From: JAMXLG01 sp963765935
GTDB taxonomy: Bacteria > Vulcanimicrobiota > Vulcanimicrobiia > Vulcanimicrobiales > Vulcanimicrobiaceae
Assembly (NCBI GenBank): GCA_963765935.1
Contig: CAVXXX010000001.1
Location: 434,001-498,000, forward strand
Direction of reading: 5' to 3'
Length of the DNA: 64,000 nt
Position 1 is the stretch's first letter; every line of letters starts with the position of its first letter. Below, piece after piece: positions 16,871 to 26,348 of the stretch. The position numbers were made by a program, and so were the translations under genes. Under the pieces are notes generated by a model. It had not been told where the DNA came from and made no database searches. It was given only the letters and a program-made list of their open reading frames with translations.

Positions 16871-17467
16871 GCCCTCCCGTTCGCGACGGCGACGACGAAT
16901 GCTTTTGTGACCCTCGCACCCGCGGCGCGCAGGACCGCTGCACAGTCTTCCAATGTCGCACCGGTCGTGCACACGTCGTCGACGAGCGTGACGTTGCATC
17001 CGTCGACGACATCGCTAATACAGAGGAAGCGTCCATGCGCCGAAAGCCGCTCGACTCGGTTTCGGCCGCGCTGCCTCTCCCGAGAAACGCACTTCAATAC
17101 GGAAAACGTCACCGCGTTCGATTCGATACCGGCGACGCACGACATCAGTTCGACACCATCGAAGCCGCGGACGCGTTTGCGCGGCGACGTCGTGGGAACC
17201 GGGACTAAGATGTCATCGTGCCGACACGAGCGAACGAAGCCGCGACCCAAGCGCTTCCGCTACGTCGCGACGTCCGTCTTTCAAGGCGTACACCGCGTCG
17301 CGGTAGGGCCCGGTATATTCGCCGAGTCCCACCACATCTAACGTCGTTAGACGGCGCTCGACAATCGGCGCGTGCGCCGGTGCACACCCTTCACACAGTC
17401 CGTTGCCGGGTTGCCGGCACGATGCGCATTGTTTCGGAAAAAGAAAATCAACCAGCCGGTGGTACAT
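16867..17467 (-). CDS. ComF-family phosphoribosyltransferase-like protein, one frameshift
   Basis: A ComF/GntX-type protein associated with DNA uptake in competent bacteria. The N-terminal half has the zinc-binding CASC and CEGC pairs and YTGPYRDAVYALKDG. The C-terminal half has LVPVPTTSPRKRVRGFD and the PRPP-loop-like VTLVDDVCTTGATL. The halves lie in different frames, and removing one base near TCGGCAC (about 17218) joins them. The 601-nt span is one over a multiple of three, giving 199 residues, the normal size. Sequence error or genuine loss of competence are both possible. The start ATG at 17467 lies in the loop of an inverted repeat. Confidence 0.85.
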
Positions 17468-17475
17468 CACCGGCT
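17454..17475. promoter_or_regulatory. Inverted repeat with the comF start codon in its loop
   Basis: AGCCGGTG (17454-17461) and CACCGGCT (17468-17475) are perfect 8-base arms. The 6-base loop GTACAT holds the comF ATG on the minus strand (17467-17465). It could present or hide the start, or be a protein-binding site. No T tract follows. Confidence 0.45.
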
Positions 17476-17506
17476 CATTACCGCCTTACGGTTTGTCCGG
17501 CTAGTC

Positions 17507-18535
17507 CTAGATCGCTACTTCTTCGTTCGCAACGACCGCGTCGCGCAACGACGCCGACGAGGCGACGCGGTACTCTTTGCCCACGATCGAATCGCGAAGT
17601 ACCGCATCGCTACCGATGATCGACGCTTCCCAAATAATACTGTTTTCGATCGTGGCTCCGGCGTCGATCCGCACGTCGTCCCCGATTACCGAAGAGCCGG
17701 TTATCCGCGCGTTTGCACCGATCTGCGCCCGCGCACCGATCCACACGTTTTCATCGATCTTTGCCGACGCGTCGATACGCGCGGTGGGATCGACCCCATT
17801 GGCTCGCGTTCCGGGTATGTGAAAGAGTCCATTGACGACGTCTGCGCTCGCGCGCCGATATTCATCCGGCGTACCGATATCGCACCAATACGCATTGCGC
17901 GCATCGTATCCGTAAAACCGTTTCCCGCCGGCGAGCAATTCCGGAAACACTTGCTTTCCGAAATCATAAAATTCGCCCTCGGGAATTCGCTCGAAAATCT
18001 CCGGCGAAAATGCATAAATACCAGTGTTCACGAGGTTGCTGCGCTCGGTGCCGGGAGCCGGTTTTTCTTGAAATCCCGTAATTCGGCCGTCATCATCGAC
18101 GACGACGACGCCGTACTGATCTACTTTCGGGCGAACGACGAGACCAATTGTTGCGACGGCATTCTTCGCTTCGTGCATCGCCATCAATCGATCGATCGGA
18201 AGATCCGTCAGATCGTCGCAGCCGACGACGACGAAATTCCGATCGCCGAAGTACGCTTGCAGCGGCTTGACGGCGCCTGCGCTTCCCATCAGGACGTCTT
18301 CATGGAGATACGTCAGCCGCACGCCGAACGCCGAACCGTCGCCGAGCGTCTGCAGAATCGCATCGGCAAGGTAGTGGACGTTGATTGCGATTTCATCGTA
18401 GCCGTACGACTTCAAGTACTTGATGAGGTGAATGGCATTCGGAACGCCCGCCACGGGAACGAGTGGTTTGGGCACCTGTTTCGTAAGCGGGTAGAGGCGC
18501 GTCGAAAGACCGCCGGCCAGAATCATCGCCTTCAC
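17507..18535 (-). CDS. Sugar-1-phosphate nucleotidyltransferase with C-terminal hexapeptide repeats
   Basis: Makes an NDP-sugar from a sugar-1-phosphate and NTP. The 342 residues start with the nucleotidyltransferase signature MILAGGLSTRLYPLTKQVPKP and continue with VVVGCDDLTDLPID (metal-binding Asp region) and GFQEKPAP. The last 100 residues are a left-handed beta helix (ARIDASAKIDENVWIGARA). This layout is that of the mannose-1-phosphate guanylyltransferase-like group, though glucose-1-phosphate specificity cannot be excluded. The start GTG overlaps the WecG-type gene's stop (GTGA). A paralog lies at 27687-28772. Confidence 0.85.
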   Translation of the reverse strand: MKAMILAGGLSTRLYPLTKQVPKPLVPVAGVPNAIHLIKYLKSYGYDEIAINVHYLADAILQTLGDGSAFGVRLTYLHEDVLMGSAGAVKPLQAYFGDRNFVVVGCDDLTDLPIDRLMAMHEAKNAVATIGLVVRPKVDQYGVVVVDDDGRITGFQEKPAPGTERSNLVNTGIYAFSPEIFERIPEGEFYDFGKQVFPELLAGGKRFYGYDARNAYWCDIGTPDEYRRASADVVNGLFHIPGTRANGVDPTARIDASAKIDENVWIGARAQIGANARITGSSVIGDDVRIDAGATIENSIIWEASIIGSDAVLRDSIVGKEYRVASSASLRDAVVANEEVAI

Positions 18536-19288
18536 GTGTTACTCATTCCCTTCTGCCGCCCGAATCCTAACCGCTCGAGCATGACGAGCCATACAAAATA
18601 CGGAAGCGCAAGTTGCCGACGGAAGCGGTGCGGTTCACGAATCAACCGGTACAGCCATTCCAGGCCCAAGCGACGCCACATCTGCGGCGCGCGCGGCACG
18701 CGTCCGCTCAACACGTCGAACGAACCGCCGACACCGATTGCAGCGCCGCATCCCGTCGCTTGCAGATTGCGCGCGAGCCACATTTCTTGACGCGGCGAAC
18801 CGAGCCCCACGAAGAGCAATCCGGCGCCGCTTTCGCGTATCGTCTGCACGATCTTCGGCTCGTCCTCGGAGGTGAAGAATCCGTTACGCGTCCCCGCCAC
18901 GTGCAAGCCCGCAAAGCGCGTTTCCAAGATGGCGGCCGCATCGCCGGCGACGCCTTCCGCGCCGCCGAAAAAATATACCGGAGATGCCGTCGCGCGCCGC
19001 GCGCGCGCAGAGATGTTCGACTAACTCAACGCCGGTGACGCGTTCGCGTAACCGCACGCCGCGGCGACGCGCCGCGGCGAGCAAACCCACCGTGTCGCAG
19101 AGCGATAGGGCGCAATGATTGACGACATCGCGAAACGCCGGATCGCGCTGCGCATAGACGACCATCTCCGTCCCGAGCGTGACGACTTGCGCGGCGGAGC
19201 GATCGCGAACGAACTGCATGATTCGATCCGTCGCTTGATCCGCATCGAGCAAATCCAAGCGGCACCCGAGAATTTCGACTGAAGTCAC
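18532..19288 (-). CDS. WecG/TagA/CpsF-family glycosyltransferase, one frameshift
   Basis: Transfers an N-acetylhexosaminuronic or N-acetylmannosamine-type sugar to a lipid-linked acceptor on the cytoplasmic face. The N-terminal part has VVTLGTEMVVYAQRDPAF and ALSLCDTVGLL. The C-terminal part has LLFVGLGSPRQEMWLARN and GVGGSFDVLSGRV, the GT26 family marks. The two are in different frames, and deleting one T from the six-T run near 18974 restores reading through GGAEGVAGDAAAILE. The 757-nt span minus one gives 251 residues, a normal size. The GTG start at 19288 shares a base with the dapA stop. Its role in surface polysaccharide agrees with the next nucleotidyltransferase. Confidence 0.85.
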
Positions 19289-20175
19289 TATGCGTGCGCG
19301 AGATACGGTGCGAGCAGCGGTCGCAAACGATCCGCGACCGCAGCGGGAATCTGATCGAGCGGCAGCCGGCACGAACCGGCGTTGAAGCCCAGTTGATTCA
19401 TCGCCCACTTAATACCGATCGGGTTCGTGGTTGCGAAGAGCGCGTCGATCAATTCGAGCAATGAACGATGGATCGATGCAGCCGTTGCGACATCGCCCGA
19501 TTCATACGCCGCGAGCATGTCGCGATATTCCCGCGAGCATAGGTGTGATGCCACACCGACGACGCCGTCGGCGCCGACGGAAAGACACGGCAAGAAGAGA
19601 TGATCGTCTCCGCACCACACCTTGAAACCGTCCGCGCGATCGCGCACGACCGTTGCGATTTGCTTCAGATCGCCGCTCGACTCTTTCACGCCCGCCACGT
19701 TGCGATGACGGCGCGCGAGCTCGAGCAGCGTCTCCGGAAGCATGTTCGCCACCGACCGGCCCGGGATGTTATACACGACAACCGGGAGCGGCGTCGCGTC
19801 GGCGACCGCACCGAAATAGCCGAGCATGCCGGTCTGCGTCGGTTTGATGTACGGCGGAACCACAACGAGCAATCCATCGGCGCCTGCAGCTTGCGCTTCT
19901 TTCGCAGCCTGTACGGTCGAACGAACATCGCTCGTTCCAACATTTGCGATCACCGCCGCATCCGAACCGACCGCATGTTTGACCCCGCGGAACAGCTCGT
20001 TGCGCTCGCGGGCGTCGAGCATCATCCCTTCGCCGGTCGAGCCTGCGACCACCAGGCCGTCGTTTCCGCGATCGACGAGCCATCGCGCCAAACGTTTTGC
20101 TTCCGCGACGTCGAGGTTGCCGTTTGCATCAAACGGTGTGATCATCGCGGTGATGATGGTGCCAAGTCCGTTCAT
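19288..20175 (-). CDS. dapA: 4-hydroxy-tetrahydrodipicolinate synthase DapA
   Basis: Condenses pyruvate and aspartate semialdehyde in diaminopimelate/lysine synthesis. The 295 residues include AGSTGEGMMLDARE (GTTGE-type motif), the catalytic Tyr in VVYNIPGRS and the Schiff-base Lys in GVKESSGDLKQ. The ATG at 20175 overlaps the lysC stop, which fixes the start; a longer frame lies inside lysC. It ends the lysC-asd-dapB run of pathway genes. Confidence 0.96.
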   Translation of the reverse strand: MNGLGTIITAMITPFDANGNLDVAEAKRLARWLVDRGNDGLVVAGSTGEGMMLDARERNELFRGVKHAVGSDAAVIANVGTSDVRSTVQAAKEAQAAGADGLLVVVPPYIKPTQTGMLGYFGAVADATPLPVVVYNIPGRSVANMLPETLLELARRHRNVAGVKESSGDLKQIATVVRDRADGFKVWCGDDHLFLPCLSVGADGVVGVASHLCSREYRDMLAAYESGDVATAASIHRSLLELIDALFATTNPIGIKWAMNQLGFNAGSCRLPLDQIPAAVADRLRPLLAPYLAHA

Positions 20176-21389
20176 GGGGCTTCTCCCTCGAGATGGAAAC
20201 GATCGTGGACGGCCGCTTCGGCCCGCGCCACGTCCGCTTCCGGAACGAGCACGGAAATCGTGATGTTGCTGTCGGTACAGTGAATAATTTCGACGTTCGC
20301 GCGGCTCAGCGCCTCGACCACTTGCAGCACGACGCCGGGAAGATAGCGCATCCCCATACCAACGACCGAAATCTTCGAACATCCTTCGCGCACGCGCACG
20401 GCAAGATTCAAGTCGCCGAGTAGTTCGCGCACATCCGCTCCACGATTACCGTCTACGACGAATGCAACGCCGGCCTGATTGATCGTCACTTGGTCGATCG
20501 AGATTCCGGCGTCCGCCATGCGGCGGAACATTTCGAGTTCCGTCTGCATCCGTCGCGTTTGATTTTCGATATCGCCGCGAATAATGCGCACCCACGTGAC
20601 ACGGCCCGACGAGGTGACGCCCGTAACGGGACGTTCCTCGTCGATGCGCTCGTCGACGAGGGTGCCGACGTCGGTCTGCAACCCCTTGATCGAATATCGC
20701 AGGCCGCGGCGCTGCGCGTAACTCGCCGCCTTGTGGTGCATGACTTTTGCGCCGTGTTCGGCGAGTTCCGTCATCTCTTCCAACGACGCGCGATCGATGA
20801 CATGTGCGGTTTCAACGCGCCGCGGATCTGCCGTCATGGCGCCGCTGACGTCGGTATAGATGTCGACCCGTTCCGCACCGAGGGCGTGACCGATCGCAAT
20901 TGCGGAGAGGTCCGTTCCGCCGCGTCCGAGCGTCGTGATCGCACCGTTTTCACTCGCGCCTTGAAATCCGGCGATCACCGGAACGATTTCGGCTTGCAGC
21001 AACTCGAGCACGGCATCGGGCTCGACACGCAACACTTTTGCATCACCGAAGCGTTCGTCGGTGATGATTCCCGCTTGCGCGCCGGTCAATGCGCGCGCGT
21101 TGATATTCATCGCGCACAACTCCTGCGCGAAGATGGCTGCGGCAATCAGCTCGCCGCATGCGAGCAGCACATCGGCATTCGGCGTACCGATCGCTCCTCC
21201 GACGAGCCCGAGAAGCGAATCGGTCGCATAAGGTGCAGGCGCGCGTCCCATCGCAGAGATGACCGCTACGGGAGCGAATCCCGCCTCGCGCGCATCGAGA
21301 ATGCGCGCAAACGCAATCTCACGCTGTTCGCGCGTTGCGACGGACGTGCCGCCGAATTTCAGTACCGCAACCGATCCGGTCACGTTCAC
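20172..21389 (-). CDS. lysC: Aspartate kinase LysC
   Basis: Phosphorylates aspartate at the head of the lysine/threonine/methionine branch. The 405 residues begin VAVLKFGGTSVA, the kinase signature, and contain TLGRGGTDLSAIAIG. The C-terminal half has two ACT-type regulatory units (VRIIRGDIENQ, and ISVVGMGMRYLPGV), so feedback control by lysine and/or threonine is expected. The start GTG at 21389 overlaps the asd stop (GTGA); a second GTG two codons on is possible. Confidence 0.95.
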   Translation of the reverse strand: MNVTGSVAVLKFGGTSVATREQREIAFARILDAREAGFAPVAVISAMGRAPAPYATDSLLGLVGGAIGTPNADVLLACGELIAAAIFAQELCAMNINARALTGAQAGIITDERFGDAKVLRVEPDAVLELLQAEIVPVIAGFQGASENGAITTLGRGGTDLSAIAIGHALGAERVDIYTDVSGAMTADPRRVETAHVIDRASLEEMTELAEHGAKVMHHKAASYAQRRGLRYSIKGLQTDVGTLVDERIDEERPVTGVTSSGRVTWVRIIRGDIENQTRRMQTELEMFRRMADAGISIDQVTINQAGVAFVVDGNRGADVRELLGDLNLAVRVREGCSKISVVGMGMRYLPGVVLQVVEALSRANVEIIHCTDSNITISVLVPEADVARAEAAVHDRFHLEGEAP

Positions 21390-22360
21390 GGCTGGAGAAA
21401 TCCTCGCGAGAGCAAGAGTTCGAGGATCTGCACGCCGTTGGTCGCGGCGCCTTTGCGCAGTTGATCGCCCGCACACCACAGCACGAAGTGCCGCTTGGAC
21501 GATTCATCTTCGCGGCGCAATCGCGCTACGTGCACCTGATCTTGCCCTTCGACGTCGCGCGGTGTAACGATGCCCTCGCGATGAAAAACGATGCCCGGTG
21601 CGCGTTCGAACGCGCGCGCGAGTTCGTCGACGCCGGTCTCGCGCTCGGTTTCAAACCACACCGCTTCGGAGTGCGCCGTGCGCACGGGGACGCGAACGGT
21701 CGTGGCACTTACCATTACTGATGGAAGACCGAGCATTTTGCGCGTCTCGTCACGGACTTTTTCTTCTTCACCGCAGTAGCCGCTCGCATCGAAACGCCCG
21801 ACTTGCGGGATCACGTTGCGCGCAAGAGGGGCCGGAAACGTTTTCGGTTCAGCTTCGGTCTCGCCGCTTAGCACTGCTCGTTCGCCGGCAAACAACTCGT
21901 CGAGCCCTGCGCGGCCCGCGCCGCTTGCCGCTTGATACGTCGCGACACGCACCACGCGCAAGCCGGCAACATCGCGAACCGGTGCGAGCGCCGTACATAA
22001 AATAATCGCGGTGCAGTTGGCTACCGGGAACAGGCGATGCTCGCCACGGACGACGTTCGCATTGACTTCCGGAATCACGAGCGGCACGTCGTCGCGCATG
22101 CGAAACGTGGAACTGTTGTCGATCACGACCGCCCCGCGCTCGACAAGCGCCGGCGCATACGTTTCACTTGCATCTTCACCGCTCGCAAAGAACACGACAT
22201 CGTACTCGCGCAACGCCTCCGCACTGGCTGCTTCGACACCGTCGCGCGCCCGCGACGCAAACTTATCCACGCGCTCGACCGGAACGCGCCGTTCTTGCAA
22301 CACGCGAAGAATCGTTTCTCCAACGACACCCGTCGCGCCGACGACCGCTACGCTAACCAT
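21386..22360 (-). CDS. asd: Aspartate-semialdehyde dehydrogenase Asd
   Basis: NADPH-dependent reduction of aspartyl phosphate to the semialdehyde used by DapA. The 324 residues have the GATGVVGE nucleotide loop, the catalytic Cys in FPVANCTAIIL, and the catalytic His in TVRVPVRTAHSEAVW. The ATG at 22360 is preferred to the in-frame GTG three codons earlier. It overlaps the dapB stop by eight bases. The sequence just upstream of the start is a copy of the dispersed palindromic repeat also found near 50394-50477. Confidence 0.95.
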   Translation of the reverse strand: MVSVAVVGATGVVGETILRVLQERRVPVERVDKFASRARDGVEAASAEALREYDVVFFASGEDASETYAPALVERGAVVIDNSSTFRMRDDVPLVIPEVNANVVRGEHRLFPVANCTAIILCTALAPVRDVAGLRVVRVATYQAASGAGRAGLDELFAGERAVLSGETEAEPKTFPAPLARNVIPQVGRFDASGYCGEEEKVRDETRKMLGLPSVMVSATTVRVPVRTAHSEAVWFETERETGVDELARAFERAPGIVFHREGIVTPRDVEGQDQVHVARLRREDESSKRHFVLWCAGDQLRKGAATNGVQILELLLSRGFLQP

Positions 22361-23078
22361 TCGTGTCACCCTGAGCTTGTCGAAGGGCGTCCACCGGGAG
22401 ACCGACTTGAAGCCCGTTGACGTTCATCACGGCACGCACCGCCGCGCGCATACCCGGCACGAAGGATTCACGCGAGAGCGAGTCATGACGAATCGTCAGC
22501 ACCTCACCGTCGGTTCCAAAGAGCACTTCCTGATGCGCCAGCAATCCGCGAAGACGCACGCTGTGGATCGGCACGTCCGCCGGACCGCCGGCGCCGGCGA
22601 TGCGCTGCGCGGTGAGCCGGGCCGTGCCCGATGGAGCGTCTTTCTTTTGGTCGTGATGCAACTCGATGATCTCGATACTCGGAAACAGCTTCGCCGCTTC
22701 TTCGGCAAACCGCATCATGAGTATTGCTCCGAGCGAAAAATTCGGCACGATTAGCGCACCGATGCCGCGCTCGCGCGCGGCCGCATCAATCGCTTCTCGC
22801 TCGGAAGCATGCCACCCCGTGGCTCCGATAACCGGCCGAACGCCGTGGGTCACCGCGCTCATCGAGATATCGAACGACGACGGGTGCGTCGTCAAGTCCA
22901 GCAGCACGTCCGGCTTCGCTTCGGTGAGGAGCTCGTGGAGGTCATCGACGATGCGTTCATCCGGCACGCGCGTACGTGCAAAACCACCGGCGTATAAAAC
23001 GCCGGCGGTATTCTGCATAGCCTGAACGGCGACGCGGCCCATCCGGCCTAACGCGCCTGCTACTGCGACGCGTATCAT
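22353..23078 (-). CDS. dapB: 4-hydroxy-tetrahydrodipicolinate reductase DapB
   Basis: Reduces the DapA product with NAD(P)H. The 241 residues have the nucleotide loop GALGRMGR, the active-site region EIIELHHDQKKDAPSGTA with the catalytic His-His and Lys, and NFSLGAILM. The ATG at 23078 gives a family-like N-terminus; upstream codons lie over the end of pcrA. The final 13 or so residues (VDALRQAQGDTNG) are encoded by a copy of the dispersed repeat, so the gene's natural end has probably been overwritten. The family's own C-terminus ends near there, so activity may be unaffected. Confidence 0.93.
   Translation of the reverse strand: MIRVAVAGALGRMGRVAVQAMQNTAGVLYAGGFARTRVPDERIVDDLHELLTEAKPDVLLDLTTHPSSFDISMSAVTHGVRPVIGATGWHASEREAIDAAARERGIGALIVPNFSLGAILMMRFAEEAAKLFPSIEIIELHHDQKKDAPSGTARLTAQRIAGAGGPADVPIHSVRLRGLLAHQEVLFGTDGEVLTIRHDSLSRESFVPGMRAAVRAVMNVNGLQVGLPVDALRQAQGDTNG
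22366..22387. repeat. Copy of dispersed palindromic repeat half (dapB end/asd start)
   Basis: TCACCCTGAGCTTGTCGAAGGG matches, in inverse orientation, the right arm of the palindromic element at 50394-50477 with one base difference (ACCC for ATCC). It encodes the last residues of dapB and lies over the asd initiation region. Sequences of this type are abundant REP-like repeats in many genomes. Confidence 0.7.
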
Positions 23079-23089
23079 AGGTCGCGGAG

Positions 23090-25255
23090 CTAGATCTTCT
23101 CGAGCGGAGCGTACTTGAGCATGAGCATCTTCTGACCGACGTTCGGGAAGTCGATCGTGATGAGCCCATCGCCGCCCGCGCCGACGACGCCGCGAATCGT
23201 GCCTTCGCCCCACTTGGGATGGCGCACGCGATCGCCGTCTTGCAGATCCATGTTGAGTCCCGCGCCCGCGGACTCGTGAATCGAAACTTCACGCCAACGG
23301 CCGCCCGACGGACGCGGCAGCACGACGCTGTTGCTCTCCAAATGCTCGAGCCCCGGCATCTCTTCGATGAACCGCGACTTCGGATAGGCGTACGTGTTTC
23401 CGAAGATCGCGCGGCGCTGCGCAAACGACAGGAACAGCCGGTCCATGGCGCGCGTCACACCGACGTAGGCAAGACGCCGTTCCTCTTCGAGTTCCGTCAT
23501 ATCCGTCAGCGCGCGGCTGTGCGGGAAGACGCCCTCTTCGAGACCGGTGAGGAACACCTGCGAAAACTCCAGCCCCTTCGCGCCGTGCATCGTCATCAAG
23601 GTGACGTACGACGAGTCAGGATCCAGCGCATCGAGGTCGCTGATGAGCGCGATATTCGCAAGGAATCCGGCATGCGTCGCATCCGGTTCCGCGTTTTCGT
23701 ACTCACGCGCCACGCCGAGCAACTCTTGCAAGTTCTCCATGCGCGCACGCGCATCGTGCGTTTCCTCAGCCTGCAGTTCGCGAATGTAGCCTGAATCTTC
23801 CATCACGCTGACGAGCAGATCGGAGACGCTCATCGATTCGGCTTGCGCACGGAAATTACGGATCAAATCGGCGAAACGCTCGAGTTCCTTGAGTTTCTTC
23901 GGAACCGCTTCGCGCAAGAGGTCGCTATCGAAAACGGCTTCGCCCACGGACATGCCGCGCGCGGTCGCCGCGCTCACGAGGGCGCTCAGCGTCTGCGCGC
24001 CGATGCCGCGTCGCGGCACGTTGACGATCCGCTTGAACGCAAGCGCGTCCGACGGATTCATCACGTAGCGCATGTAGGCGATGATGTCTTTGATTTCGGC
24101 GCGCGCGTAGAACCCGACGCCGCCGACGACGCGATACGGAATGCCGTCCGCAATCATTGCCTCTTCGAACACACGCGACTGCGCGTTCGTGCGATAGAGG
24201 ATCAGGAAGTCGCGATAGGCCGAGCCGTCGCGTACCATCTCCTTGATTTTCTCGGTGACGTAGCGCGCTTCGTCGCGTTCGGTCGCCGCCGGATAAACCG
24301 TGATGGCCTCGCCCTCGGCGCGGCGCGTGAAGAGCTTCTTCTTCGCGCGCGTCTTATTGTTCGCAACGAGCGCGTTTGCCGCATCGAGAATACGCTGCGT
24401 CGAGCGATAGTTCTCCTCGAGCTTGAACACTTTCGCGCCCGCGAAGTCTTCTTCGAAGCGCAGGATCATGCGGTAGTCGCTGCCGCGCCACGAATAGATC
24501 GACTGATCGTCGTCGCCGACGACCGTGACGTTCTTGTGCCTCGCCCCGAGCAACGCGACGAGACGATACTGCGCGATGTTTACGTCCTGATACTCGTCGA
24601 CCAGGATGTATTGGAACTTCTTCTGATACTTGTCGCGAACGGTTTGATCTTTTTCGATCAGATCGATCGTGCGAACGATCAAGTCGTCGAAATCAAGACT
24701 ATTCGATTCGCGCAAACGTCGTTCGTATTCGGTATAGACGTTCGCCATGCGCTCGCCGAGAAACGACGTCTGCTTCTCATGGAATTGGTCCGGCCAAATC
24801 AGCTGATTCTTCGCCTTGCTGATTTCGTGCAGGCACGCACCGGGTGCAAGCTGACGCTCATCGTAATCGAGGTCGTCGAGAATATCTTTGACGAGTTGGC
24901 GCTGATCGGCATCATCAATGATGGCGAAGTTCGGCGAAATGCCGACCTTCGTTCCATCGCGGCGCAGCATGCGCACGCACATCGAGTGAAACGTCCCCAC
25001 CCACAGATCGCGAGCGCGCGATCCAACCATGCGTTCGAGACGGGTTTTCATTTCGCCGGCCGCTTTGTTCGTGAACGTTACGGCAAGAATCCGGTCCGGC
25101 TCAACCCCTTTTTCATTGAGCAGATACGCAATGCGGTGCGTCAGCACACGCGTCTTTCCGCTCCCCGCGCCTGCGAATATCAAAACAGGACCGTCGGTGT
25201 GGGCGACGGCCTTGGCTTGTACGTCGTTGAGCGTTTCGGACTCCAGGATCATCAT
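23090..25255 (-). CDS. pcrA: UvrD/PcrA-type ATP-dependent DNA helicase
   Basis: Superfamily 1A 3'-5' helicase for repair and for removing recombinase or RNA polymerase from DNA. The 721 residues carry all SF1 motifs in order: Q-motif LNDVQAKAV, Walker A AGAGSGKTRVLTHR, VTFTNKAAGEM, Walker B LVDEYQDVN, GDDDQSIYSWRG, ENYRST, and MTMHGAKGLEF. The C-terminus KWGEGTIRGVVGAGGDGLITIDF is the Tudor-like PcrA tail that binds RNA polymerase, favouring PcrA over Rep. The start is set at the ATG at 25255; a TTG at 25282 with GAGG upstream is an alternative. dapB follows after 11 bases. Confidence 0.95.
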   Translation of the reverse strand: MMILESETLNDVQAKAVAHTDGPVLIFAGAGSGKTRVLTHRIAYLLNEKGVEPDRILAVTFTNKAAGEMKTRLERMVGSRARDLWVGTFHSMCVRMLRRDGTKVGISPNFAIIDDADQRQLVKDILDDLDYDERQLAPGACLHEISKAKNQLIWPDQFHEKQTSFLGERMANVYTEYERRLRESNSLDFDDLIVRTIDLIEKDQTVRDKYQKKFQYILVDEYQDVNIAQYRLVALLGARHKNVTVVGDDDQSIYSWRGSDYRMILRFEEDFAGAKVFKLEENYRSTQRILDAANALVANNKTRAKKKLFTRRAEGEAITVYPAATERDEARYVTEKIKEMVRDGSAYRDFLILYRTNAQSRVFEEAMIADGIPYRVVGGVGFYARAEIKDIIAYMRYVMNPSDALAFKRIVNVPRRGIGAQTLSALVSAATARGMSVGEAVFDSDLLREAVPKKLKELERFADLIRNFRAQAESMSVSDLLVSVMEDSGYIRELQAEETHDARARMENLQELLGVAREYENAEPDATHAGFLANIALISDLDALDPDSSYVTLMTMHGAKGLEFSQVFLTGLEEGVFPHSRALTDMTELEEERRLAYVGVTRAMDRLFLSFAQRRAIFGNTYAYPKSRFIEEMPGLEHLESNSVVLPRPSGGRWREVSIHESAGAGLNMDLQDGDRVRHPKWGEGTIRGVVGAGGDGLITIDFPNVGQKMLMLKYAPLEKI

Positions 25256-25300
25256 CTCGTAATACTTCGCCGCGCAAGGCAAATCGGCCTCGGCGCACGG

Positions 25301-26348
25301 TTACGATGCGCCTGAAGGCTGCTTTTGTCGTAGGGCGAGCGCGTACGCGGATGCGAGATACGCAAGCGTCGACTCGGCCCCCATATTGGCATTAACACCG
25401 TTTGCGTCGAGTCCGTCGCAGCATCCGCCGCCGGGAACGGCAAGTGCGACGCCGAGTGCATTTGTCCCGTGATACCATGCGTGCGCGCGCCAAGCCGCGG
25501 CCAAGCGCTCGGGACGTTCGTCCACGGCGAACGCGGCCAGCTCGGCGTCGATCATTGCGACGGCTTCCAGAGGTTGTTGTGCAAATCGAGCGCGCGTGCC
25601 GCCGCGGCGGTACCACTCGTCGCTACCGATCGGAACGAAAATGCCGTTTTCAAAAACGACGGTTTCGAGAAAATCGAGCGTCCGCAGTCCCGCATCCATC
25701 ATCTCGTCGCTACCTAACGCGCGACCGGCGAGCAGCAGCGCCTCCGGAAGCCGCGCGTTGTCGTACGTCATGATGTCCTCGAACCAATACCAGCCTTCGT
25801 CGCCGTTTTGCCGGAGCCGCTCGAGCGATGCCGACGCCAGACGTTCGACGGCGGCGCGGTAGAGCGGTCGCGGCGCGGCGGCATAGGCATGCAGCAAGCC
25901 GAGCAGCGCATATGACTCTGCGCGCGGGAAATTCGAGCCACTCAAGCGCCGGCAGCGCGCGATCGAGCATCTGCGCGCAAAGCGTTCGCCATGCATCGGT
26001 GGGCGCGAAATGGAAGCCGTATCCGAGTGCCCACAGCGCTCGCCCGCAGCTATCATGCGTTCCGACATCATCGAGCCAGCCGCGGGCATAGCTCATGAAA
26101 TTGTGAAAGCGGCCATCTGCCAGCTGCGCGTCGTGGAGAAACGAGAGATAGGTCGATGCCAGGCGCATCGATACCGGATCGTCCGCATGCAATCTCTGAT
26201 GCATCAACGCAACGATGAACGCCCGTGCGACGTCATCCGTGCAGTAACCGGTGGACCGGTTCGGCACAGAGTACGTCGCGTGTTGGACGATGCCGGTGTC
26301 GTCGCTTAGGACGACGACGTGGTCGAGTGAAGGAAGCTCGTTCGTCAA
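25301..26348 (-). CDS. Predicted alpha/alpha-barrel glycosidase-like protein, one frameshift
   Basis: A conserved protein that often accompanies family-4 glycosyltransferases. It has a Trp- and His-rich helical-barrel look (VGTHDSCGRALWALGYGF, EGWYWFEDIMTYDNARLPEA, WYHGTNALGVAL), as in six-hairpin glycosidases or epimerases, but I cannot name its reaction. The start is probably the TTG at 26348, overlapping the glycosyltransferase stop (TTGA). The frame changes at about 25932: removing one T of GAATTTCCC joins LEWLE to FPRAESYALLG. The span is 1048 nt, one over a multiple of three, giving 348 residues. Confidence 0.65.

Noticed and set aside
14305..16999. FMN riboswitch controlling the riboflavin genes
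   Set aside because: The junctions are overlapping or only six bases long at ribBA, leaving no space for the conserved RFN element, and none of its conserved boxes was seen.
17372..18790. Plus-strand frame of 472 codons opposite the nucleotidyltransferase
   Set aside because: The minus strand holds an intact nucleotidyltransferase; the plus frame is Arg/His-rich with no family features.
23843..25315. Plus-strand frame of 490 codons opposite pcrA
   Set aside because: It is the complement of highly conserved helicase motifs. Its length reflects base composition only.
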